A DNA stretch of 64,000 bases from Flexistipes sinusarabici DSM 4947 (lineage in GTDB: Bacteria; Chrysiogenota; Deferribacteres; Deferribacterales; Flexistipitaceae): NCBI RefSeq assembly GCF_000218625.1, contig NC_015672.1:2269451-2333450 (forward strand). Reading direction: 5' to 3'. The translations under genes and the position numbers were made by a program. Shown here piece by piece: positions 26,136 to 35,152 of this stretch (positions are counted from its first letter, which is position 1; each line of letters opens with the position of its first letter). The notes beneath the pieces are model-generated. The model saw only the letters and a program-made list of their open reading frames with translations. It had not been told where the DNA came from and ran no database searches.

Positions 26136-27509
26136 ATGGCTAACGGTTATACTAAGAATTACAGAAACAATGCGAGTTATTCTGACAATAACAGTCCGGC
26201 TATAAAGAAGCCTCCTTACAGTATGGAGGCCGAACAGGCTGTACTTGCTTCTATACTTATTGACGATAAGGCGCTTGATAAAATTGTGCATCTTCTGGGG
26301 GTCAGTGATTTTTATTACCCCCCTCATAAAATAATATTTAAAGAACTTATGGAGCTTGCCCATAACAATAAGCCGTTGGATATTGTAACCCTTGTTAGTT
26401 CCCTCAATGACAAAGAGCTCACAGAAAAAGCAGGCGGGGTGGATTATATTTCTGAGCTGGTGAATATTATACCCAATTCGGCCAATATTGTTCATTACGC
26501 CAATATGGTAAAAGACAAAGCGCTGTTGCGGGCATTAATCGAGTTTAGCTCAGATATTGCCGAAAAGTCCTATTCATATACCGGTGAAATCAGCAGTCTG
26601 GTTGACGAAGCTGAGAAGCATATTTTCAGTCTGGCTGAATTCAAACTTAAGAATGAAGTTCAGCCGATAGGTGTGGTAATAAAGGATACTTTTGAAATTT
26701 TGGAAAGTCTTTACGGCAGGAACGAACAGATTACCGGAATACCAACCGGATTTATGGATCTGGACAGGCTAACAAACGGTCTTCAGAAGTCTGATCTTAT
26801 TATTGTAGCCGGCAGACCCGGTATGGGCAAGACTGCTTTTGCAATGAATCTCGCCCTGAACACCTGCAGCAAGTATGACAGGTCGGCAGCTGTTTTTTCT
26901 TTGGAGATGTCTTCCGGACAGCTTGTGCAAAGGCTTTTGTCTTCCGAAGCGAAAATAGAGTCTACAAAGCTGCGTAACGGAAGGCTAAACAATGATGAAT
27001 GGCAGAGACTTGCCAGTGTTGGTTCGGAGCTGAATGATTTGAATCTGTTTCTTGATGACACACCTGCTATTTCATCTATGGAGCTTAGAGCGAAATGCAG
27101 AAGGCTTAAAAGGGAATATGATCTGGATGTGGTTATAGTTGATTATCTTCAGCTTATGTCAGGCAGCAGAGCTGAAAGCAGGGAACAGCAAATCTCTGAA
27201 ATTTCGAGGGCGCTGAAAGCCCTTGCAAAAGAGTTGAATATTCCGGTAATAGCACTTTCCCAGCTTAACAGGGGTGTTGAAAACAGAACGGATAAGAGAC
27301 CTGTCCCCTCTGATTTGAGAGAGTCCGGGGCTATTGAACAGGATGCAGATCTTATTATGTTTTTATATCGTGACGAGGTGTATCATCAGGATACAAAGCT
27401 TCCCGGAGTTGCCGAACTTATTGTGGCCAAGCATAGAAACGGTCCTACTGATACTATAAAGCTTGCTTTTCTTGAAGAGTACACCCGCTTCGAAAATGCT
27501 GAGATATAA
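26136..27509 (+). CDS. dnaB: Replicative DNA helicase DnaB
   Basis: This 457-residue DnaB has an N-terminal helical domain (PPYSMEAEQAVLASILID) and a RecA-like C-terminal domain with Walker A AGRPGMGKTAF and Walker B VVIVDYLQLM, plus SDLRESGAIEQDADLIMF. It unwinds DNA at the replication fork. It follows rplI by 13 bp, a widespread pairing. No intein is present. Confidence 0.98.
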   Translation: MANGYTKNYRNNASYSDNNSPAIKKPPYSMEAEQAVLASILIDDKALDKIVHLLGVSDFYYPPHKIIFKELMELAHNNKPLDIVTLVSSLNDKELTEKAGGVDYISELVNIIPNSANIVHYANMVKDKALLRALIEFSSDIAEKSYSYTGEISSLVDEAEKHIFSLAEFKLKNEVQPIGVVIKDTFEILESLYGRNEQITGIPTGFMDLDRLTNGLQKSDLIIVAGRPGMGKTAFAMNLALNTCSKYDRSAAVFSLEMSSGQLVQRLLSSEAKIESTKLRNGRLNNDEWQRLASVGSELNDLNLFLDDTPAISSMELRAKCRRLKREYDLDVVIVDYLQLMSGSRAESREQQISEISRALKALAKELNIPVIALSQLNRGVENRTDKRPVPSDLRESGAIEQDADLIMFLYRDEVYHQDTKLPGVAELIVAKHRNGPTDTIKLAFLEEYTRFENAEI

Positions 27510-27809
27510 ACGGCTTAGACCGGGCCATTAGGAGCGGTAGGGTGTATGTTTTTTTTTACACCATGTTGTTTATGTATTACATAAATGTATAATGTTTTTG
27601 TTTTTTTATAAATCATAAGATGATATTTGCAAAAAGACAGTCTTTGAAAAGCTTTATGAAATTTCTTGTAATTGCTGTATTTAAAGCTTTTGAAAGTTTG
27701 GATTTGTAATAAGTGTTTGCAAAATACTTTATAATCGGATAATATGATAAATATATGTTTTTTGGAATGTTTTTTGCTATAATGTTTTGAAGACACAATT
27801 GGAGTAAGT
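27510..27809. other. Spacer between dnaB and lpxC
   Basis: These 300 AT-rich bases contain no gene. A short stem, GGTGT/ACACC, with a T-rich loop at 27541-27563 may end dnaB transcription, and the lpxC promoter lies near its right end. Confidence 0.5.
27717..27745 (+). promoter_or_regulatory. Promoter of lpxC
   Basis: TTGCAA (27717-27722) and TAATAT (27740-27745) are separated by 17 bases, giving a predicted leader of about 58 bases before the lpxC ATG. Confidence 0.7.
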
Positions 27810-28721
27810 ATGTATCAAACAACTTTAAATAAAGAGATTTCATTCTCCGGGACGGGATTGCACAGCGGCAGTTATATAGATGTGAATATTAAACCCGCCT
27901 ACCCGGATACAGGGATACAGTTTATAAGGACTGATGTTGACAATAGTCAATTAACGAAGGTTTCACCTTTTGATGTTTATTCCACACAACTGGCCACTTC
28001 TATTAAATGCGGCGGAGCTTCAATCAGTACTATAGAACATCTTATGGCGGCTTTATACGGATTGGGTATAGACAATGCGGTTGTGGAAGTAAATGCAGGG
28101 GAAATTCCCATTCTTGACGGCAGTGCAGCACCTTTTGTCGATATTCTTTCCCAGGCAGGGGTTAAGGTGTTGGGCAAAAAGCGAAAGTACCTTAAATTCA
28201 AAAAGCGTATAAGAGTTGAATGGGGAGACAAGTGGGTTGAGCTTATTCCTTCCAGATTTCTAAAATTTACATGCCATATAGATTTTGATAACAAACACGT
28301 AAGAGAGCAAAAGGCTTTCTTTAATGTTAGCCCGCAAGTTTTCAAGAATGAAATAGCCAAAGCAAGGACATTTGGTTTTAAAGAAGAGGTGGAAAGCCTC
28401 TGGCAGATGGGGCTGGCACGCGGCGGTTCTCTGGATAATGCAGTTGTAGTGGGTGATGAGGGGGTAATCAACAGCGAGGGGCTGAGATTCGAGGATGAAT
28501 TTGTCAGGCACAAGACTTTGGATCTTATTGGAGATATATCGCTGCTTGGATACAGGTTTTACGGGCATGTGCGTGCATATAAATCCGGGCATCAGCTGAA
28601 CAACCTTCTGGCAAGAACACTTTTGGAATCAACTGCCTACTACACAGTAACTGAAATAGAAGAAGATTATAAGCAAGCTGGTTATGAAAGTATAGTTCTG
28701 GAACCTCAGGGAGCTGTTTAA
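27810..28721 (+). CDS. lpxC: UDP-3-O-acyl-N-acetylglucosamine deacetylase
   Basis: This 303-residue enzyme catalyses the committed step of lipid A synthesis. Zinc ligands are visible in TIEHLMAALYG (H77) and in HKTLDLIGD, and the catalytic histidine region is KSGHQLNN. GGAG precedes the ATG. It shows that the cell makes lipopolysaccharide. It is followed by a strong hairpin that includes the stop codon. Confidence 0.97.
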   Translation: MYQTTLNKEISFSGTGLHSGSYIDVNIKPAYPDTGIQFIRTDVDNSQLTKVSPFDVYSTQLATSIKCGGASISTIEHLMAALYGLGIDNAVVEVNAGEIPILDGSAAPFVDILSQAGVKVLGKKRKYLKFKKRIRVEWGDKWVELIPSRFLKFTCHIDFDNKHVREQKAFFNVSPQVFKNEIAKARTFGFKEEVESLWQMGLARGGSLDNAVVVGDEGVINSEGLRFEDEFVRHKTLDLIGDISLLGYRFYGHVRAYKSGHQLNNLLARTLLESTAYYTVTEIEEDYKQAGYESIVLEPQGAV

Positions 28722-28745
28722 AGGGATAATATCCCTTTAAACAGC
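28713..28745 (+). terminator. Hairpin terminator after lpxC
   Basis: A perfect 15-bp stem, GCTGTTTAAAGGGAT / ATCCCTTTAAACAGC, has a 3-base loop. No T-run follows, so it may act as an RNA-stabilising hairpin or a weak terminator. The lpxC TAA is inside the stem. Confidence 0.65.
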
Positions 28746-29237
28746 ATGTTTCACCAACTTCTTTTTACAAATTATTATTTCTAATCATATCACCGTTTTT
28801 TTGCTGTTTTTCACTTCCTCAACACTTTTCATAATTTAGGAAAAACAGCTCTTGTTGGCAGCCTCCCATTTTTTAGAGCTAAGACAATTCGCAGATATTG
28901 TTAGTGCATAGATGAGATCACTGGGCTTCGCTCGCCCTGTTAAATATCAGCTTCGCTGATTGCCTACGGCATTTAACGGGGCGATCTATGACATAAATTG
29001 TTGTCATGTCAAACAAAGTGATTAATCTTTACCATATGAGACGACATAACAAATAAATATACAACTGTGCTTAATATTGAGGAATGAAAGTCCCGATATT
29101 AAGGTAAGGTATTGTCAAATTGAAAAGTACAAAAATTTTGGGCGACGCTAATGCTCTTGTTGTTGACTTGGTATGGAGGATATTTTATTCTGCTTCTTCA
29201 TTTATACAAAAATGACTTTTAATTTAAGGAGAATATA
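28746..29237. other. Non-coding spacer with a nested-hairpin element
   Basis: About 490 bases have no credible gene. The stretch 28898-28991 has nested inverted repeats: outer CATAGAT/ATCTATG, middle TTAAAT/ATTTAA, and inner hairpins GGGC-TTCGCTC-GCCC and CAGC-TTC-GCTG. This predicts a cruciform or a structured RNA. The remaining sequence is AT-rich and featureless to me. Confidence 0.5.
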
Positions 29238-30479
29238 TTGCCAATAATCGGATATTTTATTATTTTAATTCTCATTGCAGCAGAAATTTACGAATTTATT
29301 GTGGATAAAATCAATGACAGATATATTGAAAAAGTTGCCGATAATCCTCCTGCAAGAGCTTTAAGGGTATATTCATCTGAAGAATTGAAAAAAAGTGGTG
29401 AATATCATAAAGACAAAAGCCGGATTGGTCATTACGAAAGTTTGATTCACGGTATTATTTTTTTCGCTCTATTGTTATTTGGGGTTTTTCAATGGTTTTC
29501 AGCAGAGATTTTTTATACTTATAACAGTGAATATTTGAGGGCATTAATTTTTTTTACTTTTTATCAGCTGCTTTTTGCTCTCATAGGCCTGCCTTTTGAT
29601 ATTTATGAAACATTTGTTATAGAGAAGAAATATGAATTTAATAAGACGACCCCTGCTCTGTTTGTAAAGGATATGATTTTGGGCGGCACAATATCCTATA
29701 TTATTTTTGTTATCATTCTTTTTGTTGTTATTAAACTTATTCAATCGGCAGGTACATACTGGTATTTATACGCAGCATGTGCTGTTTTTCTTTTCTCTCT
29801 TTTTATGATGTACTTATATCCAGTGGTAATTGCTCCATTGTTTAACAAATTTCAGCCTCTGGAAAATAAAGAGCTGGAGTCGGAGATTTTCAAGCTTGCA
29901 GATAAAGCTGATTTCCCTGTTAAAAATATTCTGCAGATGGATGCCTCAAAACGCTCTACGCATTCAAATGCGTATTTTACAGGTTTTGGAAAAAATAAAC
30001 GGATTGTACTTTTTGATACACTTTTAAATAATCATACACAGAAGGAAATCATAAATATTCTGGCGCATGAAATCGGGCATTATAAACTCGGACATTTGAA
30101 AAAGATGCTTTTCTTCATGTTTATCTCTGTATTTGTTTCCTTTTTCCTTGTGGGTATATTGATAAACAATGAGTTTATCTACCACGCCCTCGGTTTTGAA
30201 AAGTCAATATTTACAGGTTTATTTATAATCTCTGTTATTCTCAGTCCCATTGGAAAAGTTTTTGAGCCGGTTTCATCATTTTTTTCACGTAAACATGAAT
30301 ATGAAGCTGACAATTTTGCCGTCAAACTTACAGGTGAGCGGGATACAATGGCTGACACGCTTGTTCATTTGCACAAAGACAATTTATCCTTTCCTTTGCC
30401 GCACCCTCTTTACGTAAAAATTCATTATTCCCATCCTCCCCTTTTAAAAAGGATAGAACATTTATCAACGGGAGCTTGA
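29238..30479 (+). CDS. M48 family zinc metalloprotease (Ste24/CAAX protease-like)
   Basis: This 413-residue membrane protease has an N-terminal M48_N-type region with several helices and the zinc motif HEIGH in ILAHEIGHYKLGH, with a downstream Glu in HEYEADNFAV. The start is TTG, with AAGGAG six bases upstream. Bacterial relatives of Ste24 take part in membrane protein quality control, but the substrate here is unknown. A heptamer repeat begins right at the stop codon. Confidence 0.92.
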   Translation: MPIIGYFIILILIAAEIYEFIVDKINDRYIEKVADNPPARALRVYSSEELKKSGEYHKDKSRIGHYESLIHGIIFFALLLFGVFQWFSAEIFYTYNSEYLRALIFFTFYQLLFALIGLPFDIYETFVIEKKYEFNKTTPALFVKDMILGGTISYIIFVIILFVVIKLIQSAGTYWYLYAACAVFLFSLFMMYLYPVVIAPLFNKFQPLENKELESEIFKLADKADFPVKNILQMDASKRSTHSNAYFTGFGKNKRIVLFDTLLNNHTQKEIINILAHEIGHYKLGHLKKMLFFMFISVFVSFFLVGILINNEFIYHALGFEKSIFTGLFIISVILSPIGKVFEPVSSFFSRKHEYEADNFAVKLTGERDTMADTLVHLHKDNLSFPLPHPLYVKIHYSHPPLLKRIEHLSTGA

Positions 30480-30520
30480 GATACCGTAATGCGTTAAGCG
30501 TGATGGGTGAATGGTTATAC
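30477..30520. repeat. Heptamer-type repeat at the end of the M48 gene
   Basis: Immediately from the TGA the sequence reads GATACCGTAATGCGTTAAGCG then TGATGGGTGAATGG, matching in the sense direction the repeat at the end of the permease gene (GATGCCGTAAGGCGTGATGAG). Confidence 0.55.
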
Positions 30521-30639
30521 GTTTTGGTTTATAGTAGAAGTCCGGAGAAACAGTTGAATTTTTATTTTAAAGCGGGCAGTAAATAAATTAAATGCCCGCC
30601 CAAGATGTATATTTTAAAACTTGCAAATAAATATGAGCA

Positions 30640-32361
30640 TTATTTGCCGGAGCTTTTTAAACTTTCAAGAAGCTCAAGTGTTTTGTTAACGGAATCTTCC
30701 CTTTTAACAGAAATAAGCTCTTTGTCTTTTCGGATAAATATTTCTATATTTCCCTCTTTGAGAGTCTTTTTGCCGACATTTATTCTCAAAGGGTATCCGA
30801 TTAGATCGGCATCGTTGAATTTAACTCCCGCACGCTCGTCCCTGTCGTCAATGACAACATCCACACCTTTTTTCAGAAGCTTCAGGTAAATTGTTTCTGC
30901 CACATTGACTACATTTTCATCGTTTGTATTAACAGGCACAACAACAACCTCAAACGGTGCAAGCTGGGGAGGCCAAATGATACCCGCATCGTCGTGGTTC
31001 TGCTCAATAGCCGCGGCTGCTGTTCTGCCTATCCCAATCCCGTAGCAGCCCATAATCATATGTTTCTGCTTTCCATCTTTATCAAGATATGTGGCGTTCA
31101 TACTTTCTGAGTACTTTGTCCCCAACTTGAAAATATGTCCAACTTCTATCCCTTTTGTTATTACATAAGTACCTTTACCGCATTTAGGGCATTCATCTCC
31201 GGGTTCGGCTGTACGGAAATCTCCGAATTGTTTTACTGTGAAATCCTCACCAATATTTACATTTTTCAGATGAACATCTTTTGCATTGCCGCCCACTACA
31301 AAGTTTTTTATATATTTTACGGCATTATCGGCATAAATGGGCAAAGGAAGGTTTACAGGGCCTGAAAATCCCATGGCACCGCCTGTGATTTCCTCTATTT
31401 CTTTTTCGCTTGCAAAATCCACATTAACAACATCCAGATAGTTTTTTAATTTTACCAGGTTGGCTTCGTGATCACCTCTTACCATAAGAGCGACGAAATC
31501 ATCATCAGTCTTCAGTATAAGAGTCTTTACAATTTTGTTAATATTTACATCAAGAAAATTTGCTACATCCTCTACCGTCTTTTGCCCGGGGGTTTTCACC
31601 TGTTGGGAGGGCAATATTTTTTCATTATCTTTAGCGTAGTTGTCTGCAGTGACGGCTTTCTCCATATTTGCAGAATAATCACAACTATTGCAGCTTATCA
31701 CAAAGTCTTCACCGGTATCGGCAAGCACCATAAATTCATGAGAAAATGATCCTCCTATCGCTCCGGAGTCAGCTTCGACGACTTTGTATTTAAGGTTACA
31801 GGACTCAAAAATTTTACAATATGCAGCGTGCATCTGCTTATAACTTTTTTCGGCAGCCTTATCGTTTATGTCAAAAGAATATGCATCCTTCATTATAAAC
31901 TCTCTGCCCCTCATAAGGCCGAAACGGGGGCGTACCTCGTCTCTGAATTTTGTTTGTATTTGGTAGAGGTTTAGAGGCAGCTGTTTGTAGCTTTTGACAC
32001 TGTTTCTTACAATATCAGTAATAACTTCCTCATGAGTGGGACCGATGCAGAAGTCCCTGCCATGCCGGTCCTTTATGCGTAAAAGCTCCTTACCGTAATC
32101 TGCCCATCTGCCGCTCTCTCTCCAGAGATCTGCAGAACATACAGCAGGCATCAGCAATTCAACAGCTCCATATTCGTTCATGTATTTTCTCACAATCTGT
32201 TCCACTTTTTGAATAACTTTCAACCCTAACGGAAGGTATGAGTATATTCCCGCTGCTGATTTTCTTATCATGCCGGCTCTGAGCATAAGTTTGTGACTTA
32301 CCACTTCGGCTTCAGCAGGTGTTTCTCTCAGTGTAGGTGTAAAATAGTTTGATAGTCTCAT
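30640..32361 (-). CDS. proS: Prolyl-tRNA synthetase
   Basis: This 573-residue bacterial-type (ProS-type 1) class II synthetase has motif 2-like FRDEVRPRFGLMRGREFIMKD and motif 3 GIGIGRTAAAAIEQN. An editing (INS/YbaK-like) domain of about 180 residues lies between the motifs, so mischarged Ala-tRNA can be cleared. A C-terminal anticodon-binding domain (VVVVPVNTND...) completes it. It is monocistronic and divergent from the radical SAM gene. Confidence 0.97.
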   Translation of the reverse strand: MRLSNYFTPTLRETPAEAEVVSHKLMLRAGMIRKSAAGIYSYLPLGLKVIQKVEQIVRKYMNEYGAVELLMPAVCSADLWRESGRWADYGKELLRIKDRHGRDFCIGPTHEEVITDIVRNSVKSYKQLPLNLYQIQTKFRDEVRPRFGLMRGREFIMKDAYSFDINDKAAEKSYKQMHAAYCKIFESCNLKYKVVEADSGAIGGSFSHEFMVLADTGEDFVISCNSCDYSANMEKAVTADNYAKDNEKILPSQQVKTPGQKTVEDVANFLDVNINKIVKTLILKTDDDFVALMVRGDHEANLVKLKNYLDVVNVDFASEKEIEEITGGAMGFSGPVNLPLPIYADNAVKYIKNFVVGGNAKDVHLKNVNIGEDFTVKQFGDFRTAEPGDECPKCGKGTYVITKGIEVGHIFKLGTKYSESMNATYLDKDGKQKHMIMGCYGIGIGRTAAAAIEQNHDDAGIIWPPQLAPFEVVVVPVNTNDENVVNVAETIYLKLLKKGVDVVIDDRDERAGVKFNDADLIGYPLRINVGKKTLKEGNIEIFIRKDKELISVKREDSVNKTLELLESLKSSGK

Positions 32362-32491
32362 CAGTGTGACTCCGCTTTTTGGCAGATAATAACAGTGCTA
32401 TGTGATTGATGCAAGAAATTTTAGCCGGTGTTGTTATTTTAGCAATTATGGACTATCTTTTTTTGAAAATACATTATGTGAGAGGAGTAAG

Positions 32492-33376
32492 ATGCATATC
32501 CCCGAATATTCTTATCCGCTGTACAGACCACCCAGCGAGGCTAAATCTTTAATATTTCAAATTACAGAAGGGTGCTCGTACAATAAGTGCACCTTTTGCG
32601 GAATGTATGTGGATAAAAAATTTCGCATAAAGCCTTTTGAGGAATTTAAATATGAAGTTGACGGAATTCCTGAGTATACAAAAAAGCATATAAAACGCAT
32701 TTTTCTGGCTGACGGAGATGCTGTTATATACCCGTCCGAAGGTTTGCTAAAAATTCTGGATTATTTGCAGGAAAAATTTCCAAACCTGGAAAGTATCCGC
32801 TCGTATGCAGGTCCGCAGGCTCTTCTGGAAAAAAGTTTTTATGACTGGCGTGCAATTTTCAGCAGAAAGTTGGATATGTTGTATTTCGGGCTTGAGAGCG
32901 GAAATAATGAAGTTCTCAAAATTATGAACAAAGGTATGGATGCGGATGAAGTAAAAGAAAAAATAAGAGGTCTGCAGAAGATCGGCTTCGATTTTTCTGT
33001 AATGGTTATTTTGGGTGCAGGAGGTGTCAAATACACCAGCAATCATGCAGTGGACTCCGCACGCTGGATCAGTGAAGTAAATCCTAAATACTTAAGTCTG
33101 CTCACACTGTTTCTGCGCAGGGGCAAAAACTATTTTCAATATATTGACACCCCCCGATTCCGGCATTTGATTGATGAGGCAGCTGAATTTATAGAAAATA
33201 TCAGAGGAGAGGGAATAATTTTCAGATCGAATCATGTATCAAACCTGTTTTCACTGAAAGGTACTTTGGATAGGGATAAAGACAGATTACTGGAATACCT
33301 TAGCAACGTGAGGAGCCATTGTGCCGGGAAGGGGATTTTGGAAAGTTACCCGGATTTTTACCAGGAGAATATATAA
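32492..33376 (+). CDS. Radical SAM protein of unknown function
   Basis: This roughly 294-residue protein has the iron-sulfur motif CxxxCxxC in EGCSYNKCTFCGMY and a barrel-like core (FLADGDAVIYP, YFGLESGNNEVLKIMNKG). The ATG at 32492 is preceded by AGAGGAG; an upstream in-frame ATG at 32402 has no good site. Proteins of this group are often annotated as Elp3/coproporphyrinogen oxidase-like, but no substrate can be inferred. It is a single gene transcribed away from proS. Confidence 0.88.
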   Translation: MHIPEYSYPLYRPPSEAKSLIFQITEGCSYNKCTFCGMYVDKKFRIKPFEEFKYEVDGIPEYTKKHIKRIFLADGDAVIYPSEGLLKILDYLQEKFPNLESIRSYAGPQALLEKSFYDWRAIFSRKLDMLYFGLESGNNEVLKIMNKGMDADEVKEKIRGLQKIGFDFSVMVILGAGGVKYTSNHAVDSARWISEVNPKYLSLLTLFLRRGKNYFQYIDTPRFRHLIDEAAEFIENIRGEGIIFRSNHVSNLFSLKGTLDRDKDRLLEYLSNVRSHCAGKGILESYPDFYQENI

Positions 33377-33885
33377 AAAATTAAGCTGAGAGGCTTTTGA
33401 AGTATTCAGTCAGCGCGGAATGAAATGCCGGAATGCTTAAGGAAAGGTATTAGAGGTACTTAATGTGTTTTAGGTAGTTGGAGGTTTAAACTCCACTATA
33501 TGCAGTTTTTACCTATGTGAATATCTGACGTCACCCCATTTTTTATTGTGTACACAAATTGATTGACTTCGTCTAGCACCAGGCTTTTAGACTGGTATAT
33601 ATGATGTGTTCCACTAGCATCGGTCAATGACCGATAAATTTGTGTCTACAATATATTTACCAGCCTTATAGGCTTGTGTTAGTTGTTAAACATTCAATTT
33701 CGCTATTTACATAGCTGCCAATCGGTTTTCGACCGATGCTAGCAGTGCAAATTACATTGAAATCAGTGTCATGTTAGCTAAGTATATGTAAAACAATACT
33801 TTTATATAATTTTTAGGGTGATGCCAGTGTGAATATAATTTGATTTATAATCTAAACGATGATAAGGAGCAGTTTCTTATAATTT
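33377..33885. other. Repeat-rich spacer after the radical SAM gene
   Basis: Around 508 bases have no gene. Apart from the palindromic block at 33540-33745, the left part reads GTATTAGAGGTACTTAATG-like and shares CAGTTTTTAC-TATGT-AATAT with the spacer at 34987. Confidence 0.5.
33540..33745. repeat. Palindromic repeat block, copy 1
   Basis: Several hairpins occur in a row: TCTAGCACCAG/CTGGTA (33573-33597), a perfect ATCGGTC-AAT-GACCGAT (33619-33635), AGCCT-TAT-AGGCT (33662-33674) and ATCGGT-TTTCG-ACCGAT (33721-33737). The order TTGATTGACTT, hairpin, CATTCAATT, CTATTTACATAGCTGC, hairpin is shared with 55550-55675. Confidence 0.75.
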
Positions 33886-34803
33886 TCAGACGAGTACGGC
33901 GAGCCAGAAAATGTAAGTAAACAGAGAGAAAACAGTTGATAAAATTATTCCTCCACTTGCAACATCGGGGTCACCGTCCATTGAAGAGGCCAGTACATAG
34001 TTCACAGTGGCTGCAGGAGATGAGAGCATAATAATCAGAACCTGCCCTGTCAGGGAAATTGTCTCTGAAAAAGTGCTGATTATAAGAAAAGCTGTAAACG
34101 GCATTACAAGCAGTTTTATAAGAAGGGTATTAGCAATTAAAAGTTTATTTCCCCTTATCATTTCACGTTTCATAGTAGCTCCGATACACAGCAGAGCCAA
34201 GGGAAGCGTAACTCCGGTTAAAAGACTGAGAGTTTTATCTATAAAGTAATAAAACTCTATTTTTGCCAGAGAGAAAATTATCCCCAAAATACAGCCGATT
34301 GCCAGGGGGTTTAAAAGTGTATTTTTAATAAAAGTCCACATGCGTACTTTTTTGGAAGAATTCAGTGACAGGGAAATTATGGAAAGAAGATTTACCAAAG
34401 GTACGATGAATGCCATGAGAAGGCTCGCAATCATCAATCCTTCATCGCCGAAAGCGTAATAACTTACGGGTAGTCCCATATATGCATAATTTGCCCGGAA
34501 ATTGTTCATGGCAAACGTCCCCAGCTGCTTTTTGCCGACATGAAAAATTCTGCCCACTATAAAACTCAGCAGAAAAATACTGAAAACCGTTACACACATT
34601 ACCAGAAAAATAGTTAAATTGAACGAAGTGTATATCTCGGCCTGGGCAATTTTGTAAAAAAGAAGCGCAGGAAGTAAAACAAAAAAAATCAGCCGGTTTG
34701 AGGCATTGATGAAATCGGTTTTAATAAGATTGAAGAAGGATAGAATTTTTCCCAGTGCCAAAACAATAAATATCGGTGAAACAATAGAAAGTAAATGCAG
34801 CAT
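33886..34803 (-). CDS. AEC (auxin efflux carrier) family permease
   Basis: This 305-residue protein has ten hydrophobic segments in two halves, with a central charged loop after about residue 150 (LNSSKKVRMW). The AMNNFRANYAYMGLP and SSPAATVNYVLAS motifs are typical of the AEC family. Bacterial members carry organic anions such as malate, but the substrate is unknown here. It is a single gene with a repeat-bearing upstream region. Confidence 0.9.
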   Translation of the reverse strand: MLHLLSIVSPIFIVLALGKILSFFNLIKTDFINASNRLIFFVLLPALLFYKIAQAEIYTSFNLTIFLVMCVTVFSIFLLSFIVGRIFHVGKKQLGTFAMNNFRANYAYMGLPVSYYAFGDEGLMIASLLMAFIVPLVNLLSIISLSLNSSKKVRMWTFIKNTLLNPLAIGCILGIIFSLAKIEFYYFIDKTLSLLTGVTLPLALLCIGATMKREMIRGNKLLIANTLLIKLLVMPFTAFLIISTFSETISLTGQVLIIMLSSPAATVNYVLASSMDGDPDVASGGIILSTVFSLFTYIFWLAVLV

Positions 34804-35152
34804 AACATTGTGCCCTTTATAAATAGTTAATATACAGAAGATATCTTACTACTCTGTAAAATAAAAGCAAAAATTTTCATAACATTAAAAGAGTGAGATA
34901 GAAGGATGGAGAAGTAGTAATTTGTTGAATGGCAGGAGGCTTACTTAGCGCTTAACACTTAGTACTTAGTACTTCTCATCCTCCAACACAGTTTTTACAT
35001 ATGTAAATATTTGGAGGGCGTCAAAAACATAGGACGTTGCAATTTATATTATTTGTTGGTATTTTATGTTACATATATTTATCAGTCTAAAAACTGGTGC
35101 AAAATGATCAGTGAAAAGTTGTATCAGAGCATAAACTTAGTAAGGAGTTTTG
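34804..35152. repeat. Spacer with degenerate heptamer array between AEC permease and ruvB
   Basis: From about 34890 the sequence runs GTGAGATAGAAGGATGGAG, and from 34940 CTTACTT, AGCGCTT, AACACTT, AGTACTT, AGTACTT, CTCATCC in 7-base steps. The rest is AT-rich. No gene is seen. Both strand polarities of the repeat occur here. Confidence 0.6.

Noticed and set aside
33540-33745. CRISPR-like array
   Set aside because: The hairpins are not evenly spaced, units differ, and no spacers of constant length or cas genes are present.
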